In this document: piece after piece, positions 45,541-59,603 of the stretch
Position numbering within the stretch: the first letter of the stretch is position 1
How the letters are laid out: each line of letters opens with the position of its first letter
Origin: Dicyema japonicum
Taxonomy: Eukaryota; Dicyemida; Rhombozoa; Dicyemidae
Assembly (NCBI GenBank): GCA_011109175.1
Contig: RDEW01000007.1
Span: forward strand, 1,378,295 to 1,442,294
Direction of reading: 5' to 3'
Length of the DNA stretch: 64,000 bases
The notes under the pieces: model-generated
Seen by the model: the letters and a program-made list of their open reading frames with translations, nothing else
Database searches by the model: none
Told to the model about the DNA's origin: nothing
Position numbers and translations under genes: made by a program

Positions 45541-45960
45541 GCAACAATTGACTACACGGAGTGTGTCTTGAGTCTCTTAGACTTCTTAATTCCATATTGA
45601 CAACACAAGTGCAGATATATGCATTTAACTGCCTTCGCAGATTGTTCAACATACGACCACACATTGTTGCCAAACTTTTCCTGGCAGGTTACAAGAACAA
45701 ATTAAGGTCTTGTACAAGTCACAACAATTCTTCGGATCTTGGAGAATTGATCCCATGTGATAACCACTGACGTCGACGTCGACATTATCAAAACATTCGA
45801 AAGGGTTCCATGCGATTACTTCCTCCGTATTTGTTCGATTAATTTTTTTGAACTCTTTTAGTAATTTGAGATCTTTATACCTCCGATTGAGGAATTGAAC
45901 GATTGTGACGACCTAGACATCGGTCCCCCTTTTCGGGGGAAATGAACTTTTTAATTTTGT
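45541..45960 (+). mobile_element. Possible LINE RT remnant
   Basis: DVDIIKTFERVPCDYFLR at 45,778-45,832 resembles RT motif A (LDIxKAFDxV). The sequence around it has no other clear landmarks. Confidence 0.35.
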
Positions 45961-46144
45961 CTTAAAATGTGATTTGTGTTTAAAATAACAAAAAACTTTT
46001 TACTGGTGCAGTATAGTACCCACTAAGCGCTTTTAGTTTCCTTAACAATTATTGTACTCCCAAGCACTTATTACCCCTAAACAATTATAGTATCCCCATA
46101 AAAATAACAAGTTTTTTTCACCATGAGACAACAAACATCAACAG

Positions 46145-46440
46145 TTAGAACTTATCTCCCAAAATCCACATGAAAATTGTAAATGGGCAGTCATATTTAA
46201 ATTCATAGATGAATGAAAAAAATCGAGATGGGATTGTAATTAACTTTATTGGCACACCTTTCTTTGCACATTCTCCATACTCTCTCGACGGTTTGTGTGT
46301 GAATATTACTCTCATTGGGGTCAATAAAATTTTCAATATGGTTTATCCAGCTATGAGTTGCAAAATGTTTGTTAAAGTAGCATAAGAAGACCATTGATCA
46401 CTATAAATAGTCGTTCACTATCCACATTCTCTTTTTAGAA
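46145..46440 (-). mobile_element. Merlin-like (ISXO2-type) transposase C-terminal fragment
   Basis: The minus frame gives WINHIENFIDPNESNIHTQT then VERVWRMCKERC, and after one frameshift YEFKYDCPF. This is the conserved end of the DDE_Tnp_ISXO2 domain of Merlin/IS1016-type elements (N-F-V-x-P...H-T-Q-x-V/I-E-x-W...Y-x-E). No terminal repeats were found. Confidence 0.75.
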
Positions 46441-47095
46441 ATTTATTATAAAGATGCAGGGGACCCATCATGATATTGCAACAGTGGAATTTCTTTTCTG
46501 GATTTACGTCCGGTTACTTTATTATAGACTTTCCAAAAGTTTGGGTTTTTTTGATAAAATTCGCTGCACTGAGCAATCCAAAAATTATTTTTCTTAACTT
46601 TTTCTAATCTGTGTATTTCTTGCGTGATCATCATAATTTCTAGCTACATGATCCTACGATCATGGGGATCAGGACATTGACGTAATTTATTTTTCAAGCA
46701 TTGTTTCCTTTTCAAAAGGACTATAACATTTTTTGGTGTCAATGGAAAATTCTTGTTAACCGAATAGACATTATTCGCATATGTTTCGAGGTACGATTTA
46801 AAAAAAACAATTAGAGAGGCACTCGAACTCTCAAGACCCAACTTGGAAGACTCCGGATTACAAAAATACCCAAAACGTTCCAAATATATAGTAATGCTTT
46901 TTCGGTAATGGTTCCAGTTTATACTTGTCAGATCATAGCGTGCTAGAGCAGGTTTGATTTCTAAAGGAGTTAGGTTGAGTTTATAAAGGATTGGTAGATG
47001 ATCACTACCAATATCACTAAGCGTAATCAGTCGTTCCAAAAATTGATGAACAGATTCCGATATTAACGACATTCTCAAATAATCCCAGCCACGTG
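46441..47095 (-). mobile_element. LINE-A endonuclease end and linker
   Basis: ITLSDIGSDHLPILYKLNLT carries the SDHxP endonuclease motif, followed by the linker TSINWNHYRKSITIYLERFG and, in another frame, NPNFWKVYNKVTGRKSRKE. The RT part is absent beyond 46,441, where the Merlin fragment begins. Confidence 0.75.
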
Positions 47096-47317
47096 GAGAT
47101 TAGTGATTCGGGTCGATGACATCACAACAGAAAACCCGGAAGACACAGACAGATCTTTCAAAACAAGACCGTCTCTATTCGTCCCCAGACAACCAACGAG
47201 GTATCTTTTATTTATAGTAATAATATATTAATATTAAAAATAAAAAGAAAATTTATGGATAAAAATTACAACTCAATTTAATTAAGTTCAAAAATCGTAT
47301 CCGACATGTGATTAACT

Positions 47318-47637
47318 GCGTGGCGCCATGTGGTGCTGCGTGGTTAATTGGTTGAGGTTTTCTGCTTGCTTGTCTGTTCCTCCTCTCTCTTCCTATTAGA
47401 GTGGCGTCATGTGATCCACCTGTCTAGTTGGCGCCCAGTGCCAGGCCGGCACAAAAAAGGATTATTTGCTCTTCCCCACTCCATCGGAGGGGTTTCCACA
47501 ACTGCATGTAATGGACGTCTTTAACCTTTTATGCTGATTCCGGATGTACTCTGTTTCTGTAGAAGTGGAAACTGGATACACTTAATTAGTTGTTTACTTT
47601 AACTTCTTTCTCGGTGTATCCGGGGTTAATAAATAAA
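47318..47637 (+). repeat. R1 repeat directly upstream of a LINE-A ORF
   Basis: Complete R1 copy (head TGGTTAATTGGTTGAGG, body with CCAGGCCGGCAC, tail ending CGGTGTATCCGGGGTTAATA). The LINE-A ORF starts immediately after it at 47,637. Either R1 inserted next to a LINE or R1 carries LINE-derived leader sequence. Confidence 0.8.
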
Positions 47638-49805
47638 TGTCGCGTGGCTCACCTACGATGTGGTGGCATTGCACAATTTATGTGGAAAAAAGCCGCAAAA
47701 TCTCTATCCCTTTTTCATTAAGACGTGGATGGTGTCGTGCATTATTACTTATTTCCGGCGATGTCAAACCGAATCCAGGACCGCCATTGATTATTGCCCA
47801 AATCAACATAAATGGAATTCGAACAAAGATTATTGAACTTAACGATTTTTTCAGTCCAACTCAGTGGATATCGCTCTAATTCAAGAGTCAAAGCTTACTC
47901 ATAAAGATTCAACTCCAACGTTTCCTGGATATTACGTACTCCGGAAAGACCGAAAATTCCAAGATGAACGCGAAGAGCCCAATTTGGTACACAAATCAAC
48001 TATTGGAACAAAGATGATCTATTATGTTAGACAACATTGACGACTTGGGAATCCTTAACAACAGGAATAAACACACAAGAACTCCTTCAAGAAATGGTGA
48101 CTCTCCTACCTCACCAGATCTGACTCCCTATCCTTTTTCCGAACTTTTCCTCGATAGATGCAACCGTTGGATTTATTAATGAAAATATTTTGCAAGCCCG
48201 AAAAAAGTTTATTCCAATGGGACGATTCAAGACTTTCAGATAACTTCGACACAGAAACGAGAGTCCTTGTTACAAGAAGAAATAAACTAAAGAAAACTAT
48301 AGATAAAACAACATCCTTGAATACTGAAATTACAGATCTGAATTAGGAAATTACCAAAAGGATCAGAAATAAAAACAAATCGAATATTTCAAACCGCTGG
48401 AGGTATTTTCATGCAACTAAATACATGAAAAATACAAAATCCAAAGGGGCGGATGACATTTCAATAACTGAATTGAGACACTTGTGCCAATAGCAATCGA
48501 TGCCCTTACTGAGAATTTCAATTACTCAGTGAATAGAAATGAGATTCCCTCATTATGGAAAAAATCACTTATACATCCAGTACCTAAAAAGAACAAAGCC
48601 TTAGACAACCCCTGGAGTTATCGTCAAATATCGATTCTTTGTGGCCTTTCAAGAACATTGGAAAAATTAATCTTTCACAAGATTACTCATTCGCTTGATC
48701 TTGCAAGTTTCCAACATGACTTCAGATCGAGATACTCAACTTCAACACATCTAACAAAACTAACTCAGTTCATCTTGGATGGACTGAACTACTGAAAATC
48801 ACATAAAAGAACGGTACTTGTCGCTCTGGATATCGAGAAGGCGTTTGATTCGGTACCGAGGAAACTCTAACAACAAAAAATATCCATCCGAAAATCCAGA
48901 TGTGGCTGGCCAATTTCATTAATGGTAGAAGAGGCCAAGTTATCATGAATAATAGAAAATCAAGACAACAAAACCTCCCCAAACGGGGTCCTTCAAGGAT
49001 CCCCTTTATCACCAACCTTGTTCAATTTATTTACAAGAGACCTTCCAAATCCAAACATCCAAAATACCATCTTTCTGCCTTATGCCGACGATCTCATTGT
49101 CGCAGCAAGACACCAAGACCATAAAGAAGCTGCGCGAAGGGTTCAGGAGGCCCTCGACATTATGAACACATGGTTCCTCAAAAACCACATGAAAATATCC
49201 TCTGGGAAGTCGAACACTGCGATTATCCTACAGGAAACATACATCCTTCGATCCTAAAGTAACTTTGAATGGAGAGCTTATCCCAGTTAATAAGAACCCA
49301 TCAATCCTTGGAGTTACATATGACCCGTTGAAGACGTTCACACATCATGTGGACACAATAATTTCAAGAGTTCAAAAAAATGGGGATCCTCAAGACCTTT
49401 GCTAGATCTCCAATATCTTCACTTTCTCATATCAAGTTATTACAAACAATATATTCTACCGACAATGGTACATGTATGTACGGCGTGGATTACCCCTTGT
49501 CAATATCCACGCAGAACAAATTAGAGGTCATACAAAACCAATGCCTCCGGATCCTTCTTAATGTAAATGACGCCTACGTCAGAAATGATAAAAACTTTAG
49601 ATCTCAAAAAGTCATTCTTGAAAATGGTGCGATTTTTTGGTAGCCCCCTTGAAAATGAGTTTCTTGCCTACCAGAAGATCAAACCTTCCCCCTTTTGGAC
49701 GATAAGAAAAGATTGCAGACAAAGTCGAAACAAAGGGACGCACTGACACCGGGATCATTTAATTAGACGAAAACTTTTTCCTCTTTCCTGTGTTCCCGGG
49801 GTTAT
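47637..49805 (+). mobile_element. LINE-A copy with a variant 2A-like motif
   Basis: The first ORF reads LLLISGDVKPNPGP (47,745-47,783) followed by the endonuclease start IIAQININGIRTKI, the same layout as at 5,768. Most of the endonuclease is missing. The RT covers NEIPSLWKKSLIHPVPKKNK, WSYRQISILCGLSR, LVALDIEKAFDSV (48,820-48,855), LPYADDLIVAA (49,075-49,105), SILGVTYDPLKTF and the tail near 49,740. Several stops and frameshifts. The 3' end is TTTAATTAGACG...GGGGTTATAATAATAA. Confidence 0.85.
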
Positions 49806-50070
49806 AATAATAACTAATTAAGTGTATCCAGTTTCCACTTCTACAGAAACAGAGTCCATCCTGAATCAACATAAGACGTCCATACTTGCAGTTGTGGAAA
49901 CCTCTCCAGTTGAGTGGGAGATACCAAATGATTCTTTTTCGTGCCAGCATGGCACTGGGGCCACCTAGACAGGTTGATCACATGACCCCACTCTAATAGG
50001 AAGAGGAGGAGGAACAAACAAAAACTTCAACCAATTAACCACAAAGCACCACATGGCGCCACGCGGCTAT
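49806..50070 (-). repeat. R1 SINE-like repeat, reverse orientation
   Basis: Reverse complement of R1 with its tail abutting the 3' end of the LINE-A copy and its head (CAACCAATTAACCAC) near 50,040. Confidence 0.8.
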
Positions 50071-50539
50071 TACGAAATTTTAGCAACCATATAATTCTTT
50101 ACAATTAAAAAATTAGTTCCTTTTTTATTAAAAAATTTATAAAACTAAATCAGATAACCAGTCATCATTAAAAGCATTCCAAACGATAGGAAGAGTATAA
50201 ATGAACAATCTCGAGTTATCATTTGGTTTTTGAATTCCCCCAGTCTATCACGAAACCATAATTCGACTGTTTTACACTTGTTGAAAAAATTAATGGTTAT
50301 TAAGATATCATCGAAGATATCATCGTTTCATAAACTAAAGTATTTGGTGAAAAGCTTGGAACCAATGATTTTGAGTTAGTAAAGGCTACACAGATTTAAA
50401 GGAAGATTTAATCTTAAACTAACAGCTTAACACAATGAAATTAATTTGAATAAACAAATATTAGTTAAAAGAAGTGACCCTGACGTTTTGGTAAAAATGG
50501 ATGAAACTAAACTCTTTTTTCAATTTTACCCTACGAATC

Positions 50540-50645
50540 GTACACGGACAGAAGACTCTCGTGCGCGCTGCTGGGTATTTGAGCGAATATCGCTTGCTAT
50601 CCTGACAGGGAATAGCCACGCAGTCAGGGAAGCCGCTATCTAACC
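50540..50645 (+). mobile_element. RLE-type LINE C-terminal fragment
   Basis: ARCWVFERISLAILTGNSHA corresponds to the terminal ETRWLLQLISVAIVRGNA of LINE-C. The upstream 50,446-50,540 is probably the same element in decay. Confidence 0.55.
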
Positions 50646-50724
50646 GTTTACTCTTTTTTCTTTCCTTAATAAAATTTTATTATCTTACCCTTTTAAAACA
50701 ACTTCATCTAAAGATAGAAATTGC

Positions 50725-51370
50725 ATAAAGCAATCAAAGGTAAGGATCACTATAGCTCTTTGTGCTAACGAGAATGGAACAATAAAAAATAATTCTTTTT
50801 ATTTGCCATAATAAAATACCAAGATTTTAAAAAGACTTTGAAAATTATAATCATGTAAATAAAAGGGTTTGAATGAAAACAGAATTTTTTAATGTTTTCA
50901 TCAGTCATCATGTGATGAATTAAAATGTTAAAGAAAAAGTTATATTTACTGATTGATAATACTCCACGTTTTAACGAATTTTGTTTGAAAATTTTATTCC
51001 TTCCAAAAAACACAACTGCACATCTTCAACCATGGATGCAGGCATAATCAAAAACTTTAAGCATTATTATAGAAAAAGGCATATTTTGGAATATATACCC
51101 TTGATTTGGAAAAAGATTTTTTTGTGAATTTATGAAAAGCATCATTATGTTATCTCACACACGAAGTAAAAGACCATAAAAATTGTTTTAAAAGACTTGA
51201 TTTAATTTGCTAATGAAGATATAATGCAAGATCCTGTTTTTAATGGCTACCGAAAGAACTGGAAGAACTTGCTATGAATAAGAAATAACTCAAACAGAAG
51301 TGTTCGACGAGAACGAAATCGTCATTTTTTGTAAAGATTATAATGTCGACGAGGAATTTATTGATGCTAA
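50725..51370 (+). mobile_element. pogo/Tigger-like transposase fragment
   Basis: Plus-strand pieces in order: KGRITIALCANENGTIKN, KKLYLLIDNTPRF (the DN of the second catalytic Asp), LFLPKNTTAHLQP and MDAGIIKNFKHYYRKRHILE. These are consecutive conserved blocks of the pogo/Tigger/CENP-B DDE domain (V-F-L-P-P-N-T-T...Q-P-M-D-Q-G-I-I). One base is missing between LQP and MDAG. No functional ORF remains. Confidence 0.75.
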
Positions 51371-51371
51371 A

Positions 51372-52250
51372 ATTGAGGGATTATTATGTATGAAAACATA
51401 AATATTAACTACAATGAAATTAATATATTTATACCCTTCACAATCCGAAAGTCATCCAAATTTTTTTAGTTTTGATTAATGAGGGTTTACTGTACTTACC
51501 AAAATCTTTGACGTTTGGATTTTTGTAAAAGGCAAAAGTTAAGCTTGTAATTTAAAATTCAATTTTTTATTAAAAAATTAATCTTTATTTAAAAAAAATT
51601 GAGAAATTGACTGTTCCGTTTTTTATTTGTATCGCTGTATATGGCAGAATACTCAAGAAGGGTAATAGTAATTCTAAATTACCATAATATCCACACGAGG
51701 ACACAAAGCCGTCATAGGAATATGTTGCCGCCTTATAAAGACGATGATGGAGCACACCTGTGCCTCTTGAGATTAGGAAATTAACGATTAATGATCTAAT
51801 AACGAAAATAGTCCATTTATATAATTTCCCTATTCTACTATTCCCACAATTACTTGATCAGTCGACAATCCGGGTTTTTTCACCCTGTTGTGCATAATCT
51901 GATCGTTTTTTTAGATCAGCGTAGAAGCTATCTAAACACGTAAATTTAGGAAAAAACCTTTCCAAATTAAACTAAAAGTGGAATGTCGTGGATATAGAAA
52001 AACAATAGGTACTATTCAAATCCTCGCGAGCATATTAAGGTCTACTGGGATAATTTAATTAGATGTTTTAACTTCTTTGTGTTTTTTCGGGATTAAATAG
52101 TATGTGACATGCTGGACTGGTTACCATCACCTGTCATTAGTGATGACTAGGTCAACCGTTTGCTATAAAAATTTATTTAATAAATATGCACAAAAAAAGA
52201 ACTTTCGATTTAAACATGGTACTAAAAACAAATACAAGAGCAACGAGACA
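51372..52250. other. AT-rich spacer with a LINE-A-like tail
   Basis: No gene recognised. 52,035-52,100 (GATAATTTAATTAGATGTTT, CTTCTTTGTG, CGGGATTAAATAG) looks like a LINE-A/R1 3' tail. Confidence 0.45.
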
Positions 52251-54015
52251 GCAACTCTTTTAGTCTTCTAGGAACTGCAATTGTCAAATCCTTCACGGAG
52301 GAAGACAAGGCAAAGCTAAAGAATTTGAATCCATTCATAGGAATTCCTATAACGATGACCAATCCAGAACCCATAACCAGAAAGCTGAATCTGTTAGTGA
52401 AAGCGATACGAAAACGACCAATACCACTATGGAGTACTCAGACAACCTGACTGTGCAGATCTCAGACTACTCAACTATGAGCGCGATAAAGATCGGGAAT
52501 GTACTTTACCTTCACGACGAATCAGGATCTATGAGGATGAACTACAGAGGCTCAGGCATCTTCAGTCTTGAATTCTACAGAAACTGACAAGATGGCCTTT
52601 ATAAAGACCGTGAACAATGCTTGCCCTTTCGGATCGGATAATCACCGGTTCAGAGAGATAATTTTGAGACTATCAGAAAAAGAAATTGTACCGCATTGGG
52701 TGGAGGACAACGAACTTCTGAACTACTTCTAAGAGATAATCCCATCCACTACGAAGGTCTCTCGAATGTTCAGAAGAGGACAAACGTTGCCAATGGCCTA
52801 GGCGTCAGTTGGACATAAGGCGGAGGCCATCTCGTTAATCAGCTGCGGCTCTTTATTGAAAGGAACATGATCACAGCGAATGGATGCGAAGAGGTCCGAT
52901 GATTTGTTATAACTGCCAACAAATCGGACACTTCGCATATCAATGAAAAAAGAAGTGCATGGGCTGTGAGCGCGACATCTCCGACTGCAAGATGGATCCT
53001 GGATTGATAATAAAGTGCGGATGGAGGATGCCCCATGTTAATAAAAGCTAGAGCTAGACAAAAACTGGATACTCGCAACAGTAGACCGGAATCAAGACAG
53101 ACGGAAAAAGACCAAATTCAGAGGTAACACGGAAACACCACCGAGAATAAGTATGCTTCCAGAATCGAAGACATCGGCTGACATAGATTGTGTTTCAGAA
53201 AATGATCTGGAACTTGGACTTGCTTTAGAGAAAATCCCTGGAGAATTTAAGAATTGGTCTCTGCAAGTTTATCAGGAAAAAACTGAACAAATGGGAATCA
53301 CAAGGTAATTAAAATTATTGATGAAAGTTGGAAAAAAAGGAAATTGGAATCTTTACTTGGTGATAGTGAGGACATGATGTATAGGTGAAGCAAACCATTA
53401 TGGAGTGCCTAATAAAGCTCCTGGAATGGAGGGGATACGGATAAAACTTTTCAACTCCGGATTGTCTATTTGAAGTCCTCCTTTGCCTATTTGAAGAAAG
53501 TCTCAACACGGAACATGTACAGCAAGCTTGTAAGGACTCCATTATTCAGATGATCCAAAACCACGAAAATCGAGGATGGATACCTTGGGCTACAGACTTA
53601 TCAGTCAAATAAACTCAATCTCAAAATTCATGGAGAGGCTGAATTATACAAGACTTATATCGAATCACGAATTTTTATTAACAATGAGGCTTTCGTCCAA
53701 GAAGATCCTGTGGAGATTGTTTTTTCATCTTGAACTTTGAAATTGAGAAGGACAGGAACTTCAAATATCAGTTGATTGTCGTCTGTTTAGATATATTGAA
53801 GGCTTTCGATGGTGTCTGCTGTGAAGCAATATTTATCAGCTAGTCGCAGCTGAAATTCCAAAACTTTTGCTCGATTGGTTAAGAAATTTTCTGGCAAGAG
53901 AAAATCAATTGTAAGAAGCTGGGATTTACTTCTGAAGCGATTGCAATGAAGAAGGGAGTACCACAAGTCTCAGTCTTGAGTCCTTCTCTTCAATATATTT
54001 ATGATGGATTTTCCG
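52250..54015 (+). mobile_element. LINE with gag-like ORF1 and RT, heavily degraded
   Basis: 52,270-52,720 reads as a gag-like region (GTAIVKSFTEEDKAKLKNLN; FIKTVNNACPFGSDNHRFRE). 52,895-52,965 has a zinc knuckle CYNCQQIGHFAYQ followed by TGA where the last Cys should be, then KKKCMGC. RT pieces follow: PGMEGIRIKLF, GFRPRRSCGDCFFIL (53,690), VVCLDILKAFDGV (53,775-53,815) and KGVPQVSVLSPSLQYI (53,950). The two-ORF layout resembles Jockey or I elements and differs from LINE-A. Confidence 0.7.
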
Positions 54016-54340
54016 GCATCAGTGATTGTGTCTTCCATAAAGGTGCCACACGAGTTCTTGTGGAATAGTCGACCAACAAGCTGGCTCCACTTGTGTCTGT
54101 GGATATCACGGATTAGTTGGGAAATTCTGCGATTTAGAGAGCGTATGGACGATGCAGAGCCATCTGATTGCATTCCGTTTCTTGATAAGTTCCTCGATGC
54201 CCCAAGATAGTTTTTGGGTTGATTATCGGCACTTTAGTAAGGCGTATTTTTAAGTGATATGCAACATCTAGTATTTCTGTTTTTTGAAAAAATTGTTGTT
54301 TGAGCTTGTGGTTTTTCGTCGAAAGTGTCTTCTGATTCAC
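53970..54340 (-). mobile_element. LINE linker fragment, minus strand
   Basis: SLNRRISQLIRDIHRHKWSQ and LVGRLFHKNSCGTFMEDTIT resemble the EN-RT linker of Jockey-like elements. It abuts the RT of the plus-strand LINE, so one inserted into the other. Confidence 0.5.
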
Positions 54341-56315
<1,975 letters not shown>

Positions 56316-56369
56316 TTAGTTGATTATATTTTCCTAATTTTTCTGCCTATTAACCTATATTTTCTCACA

Positions 56370-56519
56370 ATGTCACAGTACACCAAGATAGACAGTATAA
56401 TCTCAAACTCGGTGCTAGTCATTTTGGTACACGATAGAGTCTCGAAAGGTCACAGCTTCATTAGACCATTTATAAATTGTAGAGATGGGTTGGAAGTGAT
56501 GGTATACGAAAATTATTAA
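56370..56519 (+). CDS. Small open frame of unknown nature
   Basis: 49-codon frame between actin and LINE-C: MSQYTKIDSIISNSVLVILV then HDRVSKGHSF. It starts with a hydrophobic beta-strand-like segment as in Sm/LSm proteins, but no Sm motif 2 follows and LINE sequence begins soon after. Possibly the first exon of a gene cut by the LINE, possibly chance. Confidence 0.2.
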   Translation: MSQYTKIDSIISNSVLVILVHDRVSKGHSFIRPFINCRDGLEVMVYENY

Positions 56520-56539
56520 TCCTTGCTGATCAACACCAT

Positions 56540-58520
56540 ATAATTGAACCGTCTGAACAGCCATACGCAGCACTTGTTGAGTGACACCCAAGTGCCTTTA
56601 ACGACCACCGGATTCCGCCTTGTCCACGACGATTACCCAATCTACTTGTTTCTGACGAGGACGTAAAAGATGGGATTCTCTCTTTCGTCCCGAGCAGTAG
56701 TGGAGAACTAGATGGGCTCCGTCCGGGGCACCTCAAAGACCTCATTGTGTAACACGGCAATTCTGGTGTCTGGCTCGTGTTGGCTATCACCAAACTATTG
56801 AACAGGATGCTATCAGGGACACTACCAGAAACAATTCGGCACGTAATGTTCGAGAGGGGTGGAATACGCCCTATGCTGTTGGTTTGGTTTTCGTCGGTTG
56901 GCCTCAAAACTTGTAATCCTGCTAGAGCAACCACCCAAATAGGGGTCGGCACACCCTGGGGGTTGTGAAGCGAAAGTCATGCTGTCCAAACATTCACCGA
57001 AATGAACGAGAACATTCCTCACGTAATCGTCAAAATTGACATTAAAAATTCCTTCAACATGATACGACGTGATACAATTCTGGAGGATTGCTTCACATAC
57101 TACCCATCAATGTACAGCTATGTTCATAGCTCCTACGGAAACCCTACCAGTCTAAACGGCCATCCAAAGGATGTACTGGATTGTTTGAAAAGTCTGATAG
57201 TTCAAATAGAATCCCTACGTCTAACTCTAAACACCTCAAAGTGTGAAGTTATCAATTTTGATTTCCGCAGCCTGATTGGGACTCGATCCTTGCGATGTTC
57301 GGAGAGATCATTCCGAAAGCCACAGAAACCAAAGCAGAACAACTGGAAAAAATTGGATGCCCTCTTCTGATGCTGGAATCAGTAACACTCTCAGAACAAA
57401 AGAACAACAACTAAAAACAAAATTCAGACGTCTGGAGATGCCTCCTATTCCTCTGAGAAACGCCTTATCAGCACAGAAATTGAACTACGTTCTTCAGGGG
57501 GCACCCTGCTACCTGAAAATGCAACAGCTCGATGCTATCGATTCCCACTTCCGGACCACTATTGAACGTATCACCAATTAAATTTGACCGAGGGTGGGAC
57601 CAAGCGACCCTCCCGTTAGCCTGGGTGGACTGGGAATCCTTTCACCTAAAGATCTGGCTTGCCCCGCGTATCTTTCTCTTGGGCTCCAGACGACTGCTGT
57701 CAGGATGATTCCAAAAACAGAATCGTCTGAAGTTACAGACATAGAGCATTTGAAAGGGATGATGCCTAGGCAAAAACCGTTACAAAACCATCTGCGAGAT
57801 AAATATGAAAGGCTTCTGAACCAATCAAACCAACAAAGACGTCCTGTCTAGTCACTGGAAATGCAAATAGAGTGGCTCTTTGGTCAATGCCTCCCCGTTG
57901 TAGTGTCGGGACCCACTTAACGACGACACTGTCCGCATTGGCATCTCCACCAGGCTTGGACTGAGATTTGTCAATCTCACAAATGCCGTGTGCGCACCGT
58001 CGACTGTTATGGACCATGCCCTCTCGTGTCGAAGAAGTGCAGGACGATTCCCAAGACACAAGGCGATCAACGGAATTGTCATGCGAGCCCTGGAGTCTGC
58101 GAGATACGCCGCCATACTTGAACCTGTCGGCTTGGACAGAGGAGACGGAAAACGGCCTGACGGATCACAATTTTCCCATTCGAAGAGGGGAAAACTTTGA
58201 TCTGGGATTACTTGAGTCGACTACCTTTGCCCATCCAACATTGTTGGGAGTGCGGTAGACACACTGCATTCCGGCGAAAAAACGATGAGGGCAATGGAGA
58301 AGAAATACGAAGCGCTACGCGACCGATTCGCGTTCTATCCCATTGTGGTCGAGACAACTGGAGGACTAAGTCGCAAATCACTTCGCTTCCTAAAGAAACT
58401 TGGACGCCTAGCTACTCTAAAAAGCCACGACGCACATGAGACCCGGTGGCTTCTCCAGTTGATCTCTGTTGCAATCGTGAGAGGCAACGCAACGTGATAA
58501 TGTCGGCGGGGTCCACTATT
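56540..58520 (+). mobile_element. LINE-C, RLE type, with the RT catalytic box deleted
   Basis: Begins SDEDVKDGILSFVPSSSGEL and LLNRMLSGTLPETIRHVMF, GGIRPMLLVWFSS, then VKIDIKNSFNMIRRD (motif A). At about 57,155 the reading passes from SSYGNPTSL directly to NGHPKDVLDCLKSL. In LINE-B some 50 residues including VQQGDPLGP and YLDD lie between these. Downstream are the thumb, the nuclease (HALSCRRSAGRFPRHKAING; GDGKRPDG), VVETTGGLSRKSLRFLKKLG and the end near 58,500. Many frameshifts. Confidence 0.85.
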
Positions 58521-58540
58521 CATTCCTATTCCTTCTTCCA

Positions 58541-58739
58541 CGTCTTGAATGGGTAAAAACGCAAGAGCGTCTATCGTTGCGCAAAAAATGTTAAAATTAA
58601 TATTTTTTTATATAGTCTTACTAGATGCAATTTTTGAATTTTTCCCTGGTTGACTGTCTTAGATGATAATAAATCCTCTAATATGTATTCGTCTCACAAA
58701 TACTGCAAGGACAGCTCGAAATACCGAATCTTCAAAGTC
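58541..58739. other. Spacer without recognised features
   Basis: About 200 bp between the LINE-C end and the MULE-like remnant. Nothing supported. Confidence 0.4.
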
Positions 58740-59400
58740 TGCCATTATAGTTTCAAGACAAAACTCCAAATTCAATTATGAATTGCATTTTGAATAGCCT
58801 CAAAAAATTCTTGTAAATCTTCCGTGAGTTAGAAGGTAGTATTCCGTAAATAACTGTAAATGCACTGGTATTGAACTGAATCCAGATAAAATAGATTTGC
58901 TTGAAGATACATGGTGCCATGGAGAAATATCCATCATATACCATGATTTTGAATTCGCCAATAACGTTAAATTAGTTTTGGTGCTGAATATTAATATTCT
59001 ATCGGTTCTTCTATGATTATCATAAATAAAAAATTTTCTAATTCTGGCCCAAGAGTTAAAGAGGATGGAATATCTCGAAATCGAAAATATTTTTTAGAAT
59101 AGGTAGAGACAAGCGTTGATTCCTTAGTGTTCGTTTGAAAGAAACTGCAGAAGGGGGAATAATTCTGGTTGCTGTTTCACATTGAGACGCAACATTTGAA
59201 TAAATTTGCAAGGGATTTTCTTGACTCGTTTTAGCAATAAGTTTTGCTTCGTTGCACAATTTCATCAGTTTTATTAGACTTTCGTCAAATTCGTGATTGT
59301 GAGAGATTCCTTCTTTGGGAAATTCAAAATTATGATCTGTTCTTAGGCTTCTTCTGAATCCTTGTGAAGATTTTTTCACACATTTAAAAATTATATAGTT
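58740..59400 (-). mobile_element. MULE transposase remnant with FLYWCH-type N-terminus
   Basis: The minus frame 59,379-59,056 gives ISHNHEFDESLIKLMKLCNE, ENPLQIYSNVASQ and SAVSFKRTLRNQRL, the region after a FLYWCH zinc finger in animal MULE-type genes. After a gap of about 100 bp, 58,944-58,753 gives MVYDGYFSMAPCIFKQIYFI and FTVIYGILPSNSRKIYKNF, matching the DGTF...LYTIH...YALLP block of MULE transposases, where the Asp is the first catalytic residue. Confidence 0.75.
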
Positions 59401-59603
59401 TTTCTGTCACCGAGTGCTTTGTATACATATAAATCTTAAAATAAATTTTTTTTCTCCTTTGAAGTTGATATTATCTCTATTTTGTCACTTATTTTTGAAA
59501 TGAAAGATCAACAACAACATGTTACGAATTGGTACTAATAAGTCTGCCTGTTAGGCCTGGACTCTTCATCCCGGTACCCTTTTTCTGACAATCCATCCTA
59601 TGT

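Noticed and set aside
45455-45770. Overlapping open frames on both strands as a helical-repeat gene
   Set aside because: No splice-consistent extension; the neighbouring DVDIIKTFERV motif suggests LINE debris.
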